From: CAXMRP01 sp964196155
Lineage (GTDB): Bacteria; Pseudomonadota; Alphaproteobacteria; Rhizobiales; Afifellaceae
Assembly (NCBI GenBank): GCA_964196155.1
Contig: CAXMRP010000069.1
Location: 1 to 64,000, forward strand
Direction of reading: 5' to 3'
Length of the DNA stretch: 64,000 nt
Position 1 is the stretch's first letter. Every line of letters begins with the position of its first letter. The notes under the pieces were generated by a model. It was not told where the DNA came from. It saw only the letters and a program-made list of their open reading frames with translations, and did no database searches. Made by a program: the position numbers and the translations under genes. Of the stretch, positions 55,542 to 63,030 are shown piece by piece.

Positions 55542-56783
55542 ATGGTTGGCAAGTCAGTGGAACGTTCCGATGGTCGGTCGCCCGATCTGCCGGGCACGCC
55601 GGATTTTGATGTCTATCCAATTGCCGAGACTATTACCGGCGCGGACACCGATGGCGGTGGCGGCGTGGTGAGGGTTGAGTGGTCGGACGGCAAGACAAGC
55701 CGCTTTCATGCCCTGTGGTTGCGCGAAAACGCCGCCGACGCGCAAACGATCAATCTGGATACGCGGGAATCGATCTTCGATCTGGCCGCCGCGCCGGACG
55801 ATCTGCATGTCGCCTCGGTGAGTGTCGATGGCGCCGGGGCGCTGGCGGTGCGGTTTGAGCCGGAGGGCCATGAGACGGCATATCATCCAGGATGGCTGCA
55901 GGCGCATGACGCTTCGATCGGCAGCGCGGATGCGCCAGATCCGGTCGCGCATCATTTTTGGCAGGCCGCCGATCTGCCGGAGCCGCCGACTTTTGATGGT
56001 GCAAATATCCTCACTGATGATGGCGTGCTGGAGGACTGGCTGGGCGCGCTGGCCAAATATGGTCTGGCACGGCTGCGCAATGTGACGAGTGAGCCGGGCA
56101 TGGTGGGGCAGGTGGCGGGCCGCATCGGCACGGTGCGCAACAGCAATTTTGGCACGGTGTTTGACGTGCGGGCGCGGCCTGACCCGGATTCCAACGCCTA
56201 TACGTCGCTGGCGCTGGCCGGACACACCGACCTGCCGACGCGGGAGTATCAGCCGGGCCTGCAATTCCTGCACTGTATGGAGAACACGACATCGGGCGGG
56301 CGGGCGGTCTATGTGGACGGGTTCGCTGTCGCCGAGGCGATCCGACAGAGCGACGACGATGCCTTCGCGGCGCTGACGACGATCCCGTGGACCTACACCA
56401 ATCGGGCCCGCGACAGCGACTATCGCTGGCGCTCACCGGCAGTGGTGCTGGCTCCGAACAGCGGCTATCGCGAAGTACGGATCGGCGGGTTTTTGCGCGG
56501 GCCGCTTGACGCCGCGTTCGACGATGTGCCGCGAGCCTACCGGGCGCTGAAACTTTATTCGAAGCTGGCCACGGAGCCGGAATTCCAACAAGTATTTGCT
56601 TATCAGCCGGGCGATCTGGTCGCCTTTGACAATCGCCGTATCCTGCACGGGCGCGAGGCTTTTGACGCGGGCGGCGGCGGGCGCTGGCTACAGGGCTGTT
56701 ATGGCGAGCGGGAGGAATTGCACTCGCGGCTCAGAGTGCTGGCGCGCAATCGGCGTGCGGGCGGTAAAGTCGACCACACCTAG
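55542..56783 (+). CDS. Gamma-butyrobetaine hydroxylase-like 2-oxoglutarate dioxygenase
   Basis: A 413-residue protein from ATG 55542, behind GGAGG. The N-terminal ~95 residues match the DUF971 domain of gamma-butyrobetaine/trimethyllysine hydroxylases, but the zinc-binding Cys cluster expected after WLRxN is replaced by ENAADAQT. The C-terminal TauD-like domain has iron ligands His228 and Asp230 (GHTDLP) and His369 (ILHGREAF), with the 2-oxoglutarate arginine in RWLQGCY. Known members make carnitine from gamma-butyrobetaine; the substrate here is inferred. The TAG stop lies in the arm of a palindrome. Confidence 0.85.
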   Translation: MVGKSVERSDGRSPDLPGTPDFDVYPIAETITGADTDGGGGVVRVEWSDGKTSRFHALWLRENAADAQTINLDTRESIFDLAAAPDDLHVASVSVDGAGALAVRFEPEGHETAYHPGWLQAHDASIGSADAPDPVAHHFWQAADLPEPPTFDGANILTDDGVLEDWLGALAKYGLARLRNVTSEPGMVGQVAGRIGTVRNSNFGTVFDVRARPDPDSNAYTSLALAGHTDLPTREYQPGLQFLHCMENTTSGGRAVYVDGFAVAEAIRQSDDDAFAALTTIPWTYTNRARDSDYRWRSPAVVLAPNSGYREVRIGGFLRGPLDAAFDDVPRAYRALKLYSKLATEPEFQQVFAYQPGDLVAFDNRRILHGREAFDAGGGGRWLQGCYGEREELHSRLRVLARNRRAGGKVDHT

Positions 56784-56833
56784 AGCGCATTTTTATCCGA
56801 AAACCGGTTTCCATTTTTGCCGAATGTGCTCTA
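56781..56833. repeat. REP-like intergenic palindrome shared by two convergent stops
   Basis: Arms TAGAGCGCATT (56781-56791) and AATGTGCTCTA (56823-56833) pair with one mismatch around an A/T-rich centre containing the inner palindrome AAACCGGTTT. It resembles the short 'CCGAAAACCGGTTTCC' palindromes common between genes in Rhizobiales. The left arm contains the stop of the hydroxylase gene and the right arm the stop of the Sel1 gene. It probably acts as a bidirectional terminator. Confidence 0.8.
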
Positions 56834-57406
56834 GCGCCGGTCCCTCGACCATTGCCGCGCCAGATGCCGGGCCTGCGCGATCTGTGCGTCGGTCATGGTC
56901 CGCTCAAGCCGGTTGCGGTGTTTGATCATGTGTTCGTTGCCCTGTGCGATCGCCAGGCTGATCCACTTGTAGGCCTCGATATTGTCCTGAGCGACACCAG
57001 TACCGGCGGCGAACATCAGGCCGAGATCAAACTGGGCATAATCGTGGCCCTGCAGCGCGGCCATCCGATACCACTTCACCGCCTCGGTATCGTCGCGGGC
57101 CAGGCCCCAGCCATTGTCGTGCAGGATGCCGAGCCGGTATTGCGCGGCGGCGATGCCTTTTGTCGCGGCACGCCTGTACCACTTCACCGCTTCGCCATCG
57201 TCCTGCGCTACGGCGCGGCCGTACTCGTACAGCGTGCCGAGGCGATATTGCGCGGCCGCGTGGCCCTGTTCGGCCAACGGGCGAAACTCACGTAGCGCGG
57301 CGGCAAAGTCACGGGCGCGGAAGGCGTCTTCGCCGGCGCGGAAATCCTGCGCCGATGCAGAAGCGACAGACAGAATCAGCAGGAAACCGGCAAGGATTGA
57401 CCGCAT
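56831..57406 (-). CDS. Secreted Sel1-repeat (TPR-like) protein
   Basis: A 191-residue protein with a signal peptide (MRSILAGFLLILSVASASAQ), followed by tandem Sel1-like repeats: AAQYRLGTLYEYGRAVAQDD, AAQYRLGILHDNGWGLARDD and AQFDLGLMFAAGTGVAQDN, each about 36 residues. These alpha-helical repeats mediate protein-protein contacts. It is likely periplasmic. It is convergent with the hydroxylase gene and its stop lies in the palindrome. Confidence 0.93.
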   Translation of the reverse strand: MRSILAGFLLILSVASASAQDFRAGEDAFRARDFAAALREFRPLAEQGHAAAQYRLGTLYEYGRAVAQDDGEAVKWYRRAATKGIAAAQYRLGILHDNGWGLARDDTEAVKWYRMAALQGHDYAQFDLGLMFAAGTGVAQDNIEAYKWISLAIAQGNEHMIKHRNRLERTMTDAQIAQARHLARQWSRDRR

Positions 57407-57479
57407 GACGATAATCTAGCGTGGGACCGGGGGAATGGCCATGGCACTAAACTGCTATGGCCGAATGGTGGACATGTGA

Positions 57480-58253
57480 CTATCCGTACCAGCCGCCGTA
57501 TTTGACCCCAGCCGCCGCGCCGACCAGTTTTGCGAATTCCTGCGGGTCCTGTGTGCCGTCATCGCGGCCCCGGTAATGATAGGGATAGACGAATTTCGGC
57601 TTGAACTCCGCCACCGCCGAAGCCGCCGCCGCCGCGTCCATGGTGAAGGGCAGGTTCATGCAGACAAAGGCGACGTCGATGTCCTTGAGCGCCCGCATAT
57701 CGGGAATGTCTTCGGTGTCGCCGGAGATATAGACGCGAAAACCGCCCAGGGTGAGCACATAGCCGTTGTCGCGACCCTCGGGATGAAATTTTTTCCGATC
57801 CTCGGTCATGTTGTAGGCGGGGATCGCATCGATGGTCAGGTCCATGTAGGCAGTCGAGCCGCCATTGGCGATCTGGCTGGCCCTGGCCTTCAGCGCATCG
57901 GGCAATTTGTCATGCACCGCCGGATTGGTGATCAGTTTGGTGTCGTCGCCGACCAGCGCGGCCAATGTGTCGGGCTTGTAATGATCGCCATGCTCGTGGG
58001 TGACAAGGATGAGATCGGGGCGGGGAAGATCGGCATAGGATGCCGCATCGCCGACGGGATCGGAATAGATCGTGCCGGCCGGGGTTTCCATGACCAACGA
58101 GGCGTGGCTGACCGGATGCACGGTGATGTCGCCGGCGTCTGATTTGAACATATCGCTGTCGTTCATGGCGGCGCGGGCACCGTAGGGCAAAAGCGTAATT
58201 GTGCCGGCTGCGGCAGCCGCTGTCACAAGGAACTGGCGGCGTGTCTGTGTCAT
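57480..58253 (-). CDS. Tat-exported MBL-fold metal-dependent hydrolase (UlaG-like)
   Basis: A 257-residue protein from ATG 58253 with a twin-arginine signal (TRRQFLVTAAAAAGTITLLPYGARA). The metallo-beta-lactamase motif is THEHGDHY (His86, His88, Asp90, His91). TGTIYSDPVGD-like and ISGDTEDIPDM segments and a C-terminal PYHYRGRD complete the metal site of the UlaG-like branch. It probably hydrolyses a small substrate in the periplasm; the substrate is unknown. The in-frame start at 58295 gives no signal peptide and is less likely. Confidence 0.92.
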   Translation of the reverse strand: MTQTRRQFLVTAAAAAGTITLLPYGARAAMNDSDMFKSDAGDITVHPVSHASLVMETPAGTIYSDPVGDAASYADLPRPDLILVTHEHGDHYKPDTLAALVGDDTKLITNPAVHDKLPDALKARASQIANGGSTAYMDLTIDAIPAYNMTEDRKKFHPEGRDNGYVLTLGGFRVYISGDTEDIPDMRALKDIDVAFVCMNLPFTMDAAAAASAVAEFKPKFVYPYHYRGRDDGTQDPQEFAKLVGAAAGVKYGGWYG

Positions 58254-58396
58254 TGAACCCTCCCGTTGATTTTTTAGCGATCTAGCGCAGCGCAATGGTT
58301 ATTCAAGGGGTCGTGTGGCGATCGGCCATCTGGCTTTTAATTCCCGGGAACACGGCATTCATATCACTTATCCGGTTAGCGCCGGGTTGGCGCAGG

Positions 58397-59296
58397 TCAG
58401 TTCAGTGCCGGGTTGGCCCGCAGGCGCGCGACCATGAAGTCGACGAAGGCTCTGACTTTCGTCGAGACCATACGCCCCTCCTGATGCACTACATGGACCG
58501 GAAGCGGCGGCAACTCAAAGTCATCGAGAACGGCTTGCAGTTGCCCGCCGGCCAGTTGCGGGGCGACCTGGTAGGACAACAGCCGCGACAGGCCCCAGCC
58601 GCGAACCGCCAGCTCGATCACCGCGTCGTTGGTGTTCATGCGCAGCCGCGAGGGTGCATGAACCGTCAGCGGCTTTCCCTTGTCCTGAAAACGCCAGTCG
58701 GTCGACCCCTGCATGGCCAGAGGCTGGATCAACTGGTGGCCGGACAGGTCATCGGGATGCCGGGGCGTGCCATTGGCGCTGAGGTAATCCGGCGCGGCGA
58801 CCATAACCCGGCGCACGGTGCCGGCGCGGATGGCGCTCATTGACGAATCCGGTAACTCGCCGATGCGGATGGCAACGTCGACGCCCTCATCCATCAGGTT
58901 GACGACCCGGTCGAGAAACGATGTCCGGGCGCTGACAAGCGGGTACTGATCGAGAAAATCGCCGACAATCGGGGTTACGATCATGCGGCCGAAAAGCACC
59001 GGGGCGGTGACGTGCAACGCGCCGCGCGGCGCGGCGTGGGAACCAACCGCCGCCTCCTCGGCCTCTTCCAGATCGTGCAGGATGCGATGGCTGTCGGCCA
59101 GGAAGCGCGTGCCGCTTTCGGTCAGGCGAACAGAGCGGGTGGTGCGAACGAACAACCGGGTTCCCAGCCGGTCCTCCAGCATGGCGACTGCGCGGGTGAC
59201 CGCCGGCGGCGACATGCCGAGATCACGGGCGGCGGCGGCGAACCCGCCACATTCCGCAACGCTTACAAAGGCCTGAATGGCGCGAAAGCGATCCAC
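58397..59296 (-). CDS. LysR-family transcriptional regulator
   Basis: A 299-residue regulator. The winged helix-turn-helix is at residues 1-60 (FVSVAECGGFAAAARDLGMSPPAVTRAVAMLEDRLGTRLFVRTTRSVRLTESG). The effector-binding domain carries ALHVTAPVLFGRMIVTPIVGDFL, typical of the subgroup that regulates oxidoreductases and quinone reductases. It is divergent from the small secreted protein at 59444 (147-base gap), a possible target. Start ATG 59296. Confidence 0.93.
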   Translation of the reverse strand: MDRFRAIQAFVSVAECGGFAAAARDLGMSPPAVTRAVAMLEDRLGTRLFVRTTRSVRLTESGTRFLADSHRILHDLEEAEEAAVGSHAAPRGALHVTAPVLFGRMIVTPIVGDFLDQYPLVSARTSFLDRVVNLMDEGVDVAIRIGELPDSSMSAIRAGTVRRVMVAAPDYLSANGTPRHPDDLSGHQLIQPLAMQGSTDWRFQDKGKPLTVHAPSRLRMNTNDAVIELAVRGWGLSRLLSYQVAPQLAGGQLQAVLDDFELPPLPVHVVHQEGRMVSTKVRAFVDFMVARLRANPALN

Positions 59297-59443
59297 TTCT
59301 ATTAATCCACCCTATTATTCCATTTTTTGAAATAGTCAATTGCTTTTTATCATTATTCTAATGTTTTGTGAAACTGACAATATTCCCCTCATCGGCTGCA
59401 AGACGCAGACGGAGCAGACAAACGCACACCGAGGAGACATCCA

Positions 59444-59839
59444 ATGACCATCAAGCACCTGATTTATGCATCCATGCTCGCGGCACTGCCGTTTGCGGCC
59501 GGCAGCGCTTCGGCAGAAGCTACCTTGTGGGGAATTTATGGCGCACACAGCAAGCATGATTGCCCGGTGAACAACCGCGATACCGCCAGGGAAGTTATTG
59601 CGCTCAGCACCGCCGACCTGTCGCCGCTGATGTCGAAATATGGCGTGAGTAAAATCGTCGACCAGTATCACTCCGGCCTTGAGCATACATTCCTGTGGGT
59701 GGTCGAGACGGAAGCGCCGCACAAGCTGGAAGAATTTTCCATCGAGCTGGGGGTTGCCCGCTGGAACGATCTGAAATTCGTGCCCGAGCGCACCTTTGCC
59801 GATGTCATCACCGATGTTCGGGCAATCCACGGTCTTTGA
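59444..59839 (+). CDS. Small secreted protein of unknown function
   Basis: A 131-residue protein with a signal peptide (MTIKHLIYASMLAALPFAAGSASA). The mature part begins EATLWGIYGAHSKHDCPVNNRDTAREVIAL, has a single cysteine, and continues with alpha/beta-like segments. I do not recognise the family; the pattern loosely resembles small alpha+beta-barrel periplasmic proteins. GGAG lies ten bases before the ATG. It is divergent from the LysR regulator, which may control it. Confidence 0.8.
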   Translation: MTIKHLIYASMLAALPFAAGSASAEATLWGIYGAHSKHDCPVNNRDTAREVIALSTADLSPLMSKYGVSKIVDQYHSGLEHTFLWVVETEAPHKLEEFSIELGVARWNDLKFVPERTFADVITDVRAIHGL

Positions 59840-60017
59840 GGCACGGGGCTGAAGCCGCAATCAAAGGCTGATGCGGACGGGCATCGAGAGTTTGATGATA
59901 CCGAGTAACGGCCTTTGATCCGGGCGCCGAGCGAGCAAGAAAACGCGCATTATCGTCAACGCCCCGGTATCGTTTTACCAGGATATGCGTTTCGTGCCGG
60001 CGCCCGGGAGAAAATTC

Positions 60018-60398
60018 ATGACCGGACTGATCAAGTCGATTTTGAAAATGCCAACCCCATGGCTTGTCTGGATCATGCTTTTGTTGGTCGTCAACATGAT
60101 CGTGCCGATTTTCTATATCCAGACTCTGGAAGCGCAATTGACCCTGGTTGCGATGATGTCAGGTGTTGTTGCCCAATCCATTATCCATGCACGGCTTGGC
60201 TTCGTTAAGCTTCTCGGGCTCGGACACGTGTTGTGGATACCGCTGGTAATCTGGCTTGGCTTACGGATCGGCGATGTTGGAATCGGCGACGGGTTTGGCA
60301 TCTGGCTGGCGTCACTCGTGCTCTTGAACACGATCTCATTGATCATCGATTCCGTCGGTGTCATCCAATTCATTCTGGGAAACCGGACACCTGCATAG
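60018..60398 (+). CDS. Small integral membrane protein of unknown function
   Basis: A 126-residue protein from ATG 60018, behind GGGAGA. It has about four hydrophobic helices (approximately 16-36, 40-60, 64-84 and 92-116) with few charged residues. I recognise no family. An in-frame start at 59985 adds 11 residues and lacks a ribosome-binding site. It is followed 38 bases later by the PPOX-type flavoprotein on the same strand. Confidence 0.75.
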   Translation: MTGLIKSILKMPTPWLVWIMLLLVVNMIVPIFYIQTLEAQLTLVAMMSGVVAQSIIHARLGFVKLLGLGHVLWIPLVIWLGLRIGDVGIGDGFGIWLASLVLLNTISLIIDSVGVIQFILGNRTPA

Positions 60399-60436
60399 GC
60401 GGGTTGACCGGTCCCGATAAATCCAGCGAGATAACC

Positions 60437-61066
60437 ATGGCACGCGCCTTTGCACAGATCAGTTTTACCCCCGCAGTTCGGGCGATACAGGAGCAGTTCG
60501 GCTCGGCTGGTTCCTATGGAAAGTTTCTGGCACCGGAGGCTGAGCGCGGCGATGCGATCGGTCCGGCTGAACAGGAATTCATTGGCGAGATGGACGGGTT
60601 CTTTCAGGCGACGATTTCGGAAAGCGGCTGGCCCTATGTGCAGTTTCGCGGCGGCCCGAAGGGCTTTGTGAAGGTGCTGGACGACAAGACCATCGCTTAC
60701 GCCGACTTTCGCGGAAACCGGCAGTATATCAGCGCCGGTAATATTTCGACTAACGACCGGATTTCGCTGATCCTGGTCGATTATCCCAATCGCCGGCGCC
60801 TCAAGGTCTGGGGCCATGCCCGCAGCATTGACGCTGCCGACGACCCGGAACTGATCAAGTCGCTACAGGATCCCTCCTATCGGGGGCTGCCGGAGCGGGC
60901 CATTGTGATCAGCATTGATGCGCTTGACTGGAACTGCCCGCAGCACATTCCCCAACGCATGACGCTGGAGGAGCTGGAGCCGCATCTGGGCGCGATGCGT
61001 GAGGAGATCGAACGGCTGAAGGCGGAAAATGACGAATTGCGAAATGCGGGCGTTCCGGCATTGTGA
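60437..61066 (+). CDS. Pyridoxamine 5'-phosphate oxidase-family flavoprotein
   Basis: A 209-residue protein from ATG 60437 (MARAFAQISFTPAVRAIQEQFG); the frame upstream to 60233 overlaps the membrane protein gene. The split-barrel PPOX fold is indicated by FFQATISESGWPYVQFRGGPKGFVKVLDDKTIAYADFRGN, followed by NRISLILVDYPNRRRLKVWGHA. It should bind FMN. The C-terminal ~30 residues form a predicted coiled coil (EIERLKAENDELRN). The PNPOx active-site residues are not evident, so this is the putative oxidoreductase branch. Confidence 0.85.
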   Translation: MARAFAQISFTPAVRAIQEQFGSAGSYGKFLAPEAERGDAIGPAEQEFIGEMDGFFQATISESGWPYVQFRGGPKGFVKVLDDKTIAYADFRGNRQYISAGNISTNDRISLILVDYPNRRRLKVWGHARSIDAADDPELIKSLQDPSYRGLPERAIVISIDALDWNCPQHIPQRMTLEELEPHLGAMREEIERLKAENDELRNAGVPAL

Positions 61067-61101
61067 GCAGCGACCGGGATAATGGAATTCACGAGTATTT
61101 T

Positions 61102-61323
61102 TTATTCGTTCGATGCCTTGCCGACAGATTGACGCCGCCACAGTGCGTAAACGGTCAAAAGCACGAACAGACCGAGCGCCGGCAGCAGGACAATATCCAG
61201 ATATCCGACCAGGGCGGACAGGCCGACAAAGCCGAACAGGATGACCAGGATCGGCGTTAGGCAGCACAGTGCCATGATTGCCGAGCCGATAAGTCCTGTC
61301 TTGAGCATCTTGCGATCATTCAT
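61102..61323 (-). CDS. MerF-like mercury transport protein
   Basis: A 73-residue membrane protein. MALCCLTPILVILFGFVGLSALVGYLDIVLLPALGLFVLLTVYALWRR matches MerF, with two membrane helices and the vicinal Cys20-Cys21 pair in the first. The second Cys pair near the C-terminus of plasmid-borne MerF is absent. No merA, merR, merT or merP is in the window. It may be a general thiol/metal-uptake variant or a relic. Confidence 0.85.
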   Translation of the reverse strand: MNDRKMLKTGLIGSAIMALCCLTPILVILFGFVGLSALVGYLDIVLLPALGLFVLLTVYALWRRQSVGKASNE

Positions 61324-61482
61324 GATCCGATAATATCGCCGATTGTCCAGGATTCATAGCCGATGATTGCCGTGGCCTGCGTTACCGCCTGCAGCGAATT
61401 GCGTTCAGCACGGTCACGCCGATGAAGCGGCGTTGACAGAACGGGGACGCTCCACACAAGGCGAGCTGGACCGGATTACGGG

Positions 61483-62436
61483 TCAGCGGGCGGCTTGCGC
61501 TGCACAGACAATTTCGCTCAAACGGCAAAAGGGCTGGCCCGGGTGATTTGACAGGAGCTTTCTGAATTTGGCGGAAAAGCCGGTATCGCGCCAGCGAAAA
61601 TAGGCTCGATAGGCCGCATCGTCCCGGTCAAGCTGGCTCAAATAAGCCGCCAGTTGGCGCGGGCCGGCGAATTTCGAGGCGTCGATAAAGGCATGATCGC
61701 CGGGCGCGAAATCATCGATATTCGGCGCGCCGCGATAGACCGGCACGGTGCCGGCCCGCAGCGGATCGAAAAATTTCTCGGTGACATAATCCGGCGCAAT
61801 CGAGTTTTCAAAGGCGAGGCAGAACTTGTAGGCGGAAATGACCTGATGCTTGGTCTCGCCGCCACGATCCTCGGTGTCGATTTGCCGGTTGTTCAAAAAT
61901 TTGCCGTAGGAATGAATATCCATGTGGGTCATCAGTTCCCCGGCAAAGTCATTGCGCCCGGACCGGTCGTAGGGGGCCGACTGAAACAGGGCCGCCGGAG
62001 CACTGGCGGTCTTTTCCTGAACTGGCGTTTCCAGCGCCTGTTCGAATTCGGTTATCCACGGCAGATACGGACACCAGATATCGGCTGACTGGTGATAGGT
62101 CATGGTCAGATCAAAGCGCGCCATGGCGTCGCGGTCGGCGAGCATCGGGTAGCTGACCTCGCTTTCCATCGACCAGGCGACCCACAATTGACCGGGGCGC
62201 TTGCGCAACCAGCGCCATCTGCGCCATCTGTGCGAACTGCGCCCCCAGCGCAATCCAGCGATGTCGGGAATGTGAAAGACTACCGCCGCCGCCCGGCCGA
62301 TCTGGCGCCGGTCGTTGGTGAACTTGCAAGTGTCGCCGCAATCCAGCGCCGGGATATCGACCGGATTGCCGAAGAACTTGTTGTAGAAGACGATGATCGG
62401 TTTTTTGCCCCGATCGTCGTCGATCGCCGGCGCCAA
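61483..62436 (-). CDS. GT10-family fucosyltransferase-like glycosyltransferase
   Basis: A 317-residue protein from TTG 62436, preceded by AGGGCGAG. The GT10 signature YKFCLAFENSIAPDYVTEKFFDPLRAGTVPVYRGAP lies at about residues 205-240 and binds GDP-fucose in alpha-1,3/1,4-fucosyltransferases. A Trp/Arg-rich stretch (about 70-85) precedes the donor-binding domain. No O-antigen or capsule genes are adjacent. It lies 17 bases after the VOC gene on the same strand. The acceptor is unknown. Confidence 0.87.
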   Translation of the reverse strand: MAPAIDDDRGKKPIIVFYNKFFGNPVDIPALDCGDTCKFTNDRRQIGRAAAVVFHIPDIAGLRWGRSSHRWRRWRWLRKRPGQLWVAWSMESEVSYPMLADRDAMARFDLTMTYHQSADIWCPYLPWITEFEQALETPVQEKTASAPAALFQSAPYDRSGRNDFAGELMTHMDIHSYGKFLNNRQIDTEDRGGETKHQVISAYKFCLAFENSIAPDYVTEKFFDPLRAGTVPVYRGAPNIDDFAPGDHAFIDASKFAGPRQLAAYLSQLDRDDAAYRAYFRWRDTGFSAKFRKLLSNHPGQPFCRLSEIVCAAQAAR

Positions 62437-62453
62437 TATACTCGCCCTTTTTC

Positions 62454-62849
62454 CTATCCCGCCTGCTCAGCCGGGGTCATCCAGCCAACCATGGCGCCGC
62501 CGGGTTGCTTCAGCAGCGCGATGCGGCCAACGCCGGGGACGTCGAACGGGCCTTGCAGGATGGTTGCGCCGGCGCTGACCGCCGCCTCGGCCCGCTTGTC
62601 GATATCGTCGACCGACAGGTAGGACGTCCAGGCTTCGGGCGTGTCCGCAAAGGGCGTGGTGGATTTGTCAAAGACGCCGGCGATCGGCGTTTCGCCATCC
62701 ATGGCCAGCCAGTAGGTTCCGCCATCGGGCTCCATCGGCATGCCCTGAAAGGTCCAGCCGATGGTGTCGGCGTAAAATGTCTTTGCCGCTTCGACATCGC
62801 TGGTCATCAATTCGTTCCAGTGGAAATGGCCGTGGGGGGTCATGTGCAT
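62454..62849 (-). CDS. VOC-family (glyoxalase/bleomycin-resistance-like) protein
   Basis: A 131-residue protein with two beta-alpha-beta-beta-beta units: FHWNELMTSDVEAAKTFYADTIGWTFQGMP and WTSYLSVDDIDKRAEAAVSAGATILQGPFDVPGVGRIALLKQPGGAMVGWM. Start ATG 62849 or 62843. The function of this subgroup (similar to the 27-kDa glyoxylase/hydroxylase-like sets) is not known from sequence. It is upstream of the GT10 gene. Confidence 0.9.
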   Translation of the reverse strand: MHMTPHGHFHWNELMTSDVEAAKTFYADTIGWTFQGMPMEPDGGTYWLAMDGETPIAGVFDKSTTPFADTPEAWTSYLSVDDIDKRAEAAVSAGATILQGPFDVPGVGRIALLKQPGGAMVGWMTPAEQAG

Positions 62850-63030
62850 CTCCTGTAAGCCGGGATCGGACCGGTACGTCTGTTTAAAGATTGTTCACCA
62901 TAACTTTCATTGTTTGCTGACGATACGGTAATTCAATATCGAGACCTTACATAAAGGGCGGGATCAATTGCCGGTGTTGCGCCTCAATATGGGCGTATGA
63001 CCGGATTTGCGGTTTTAGGGGAGACTTGCC

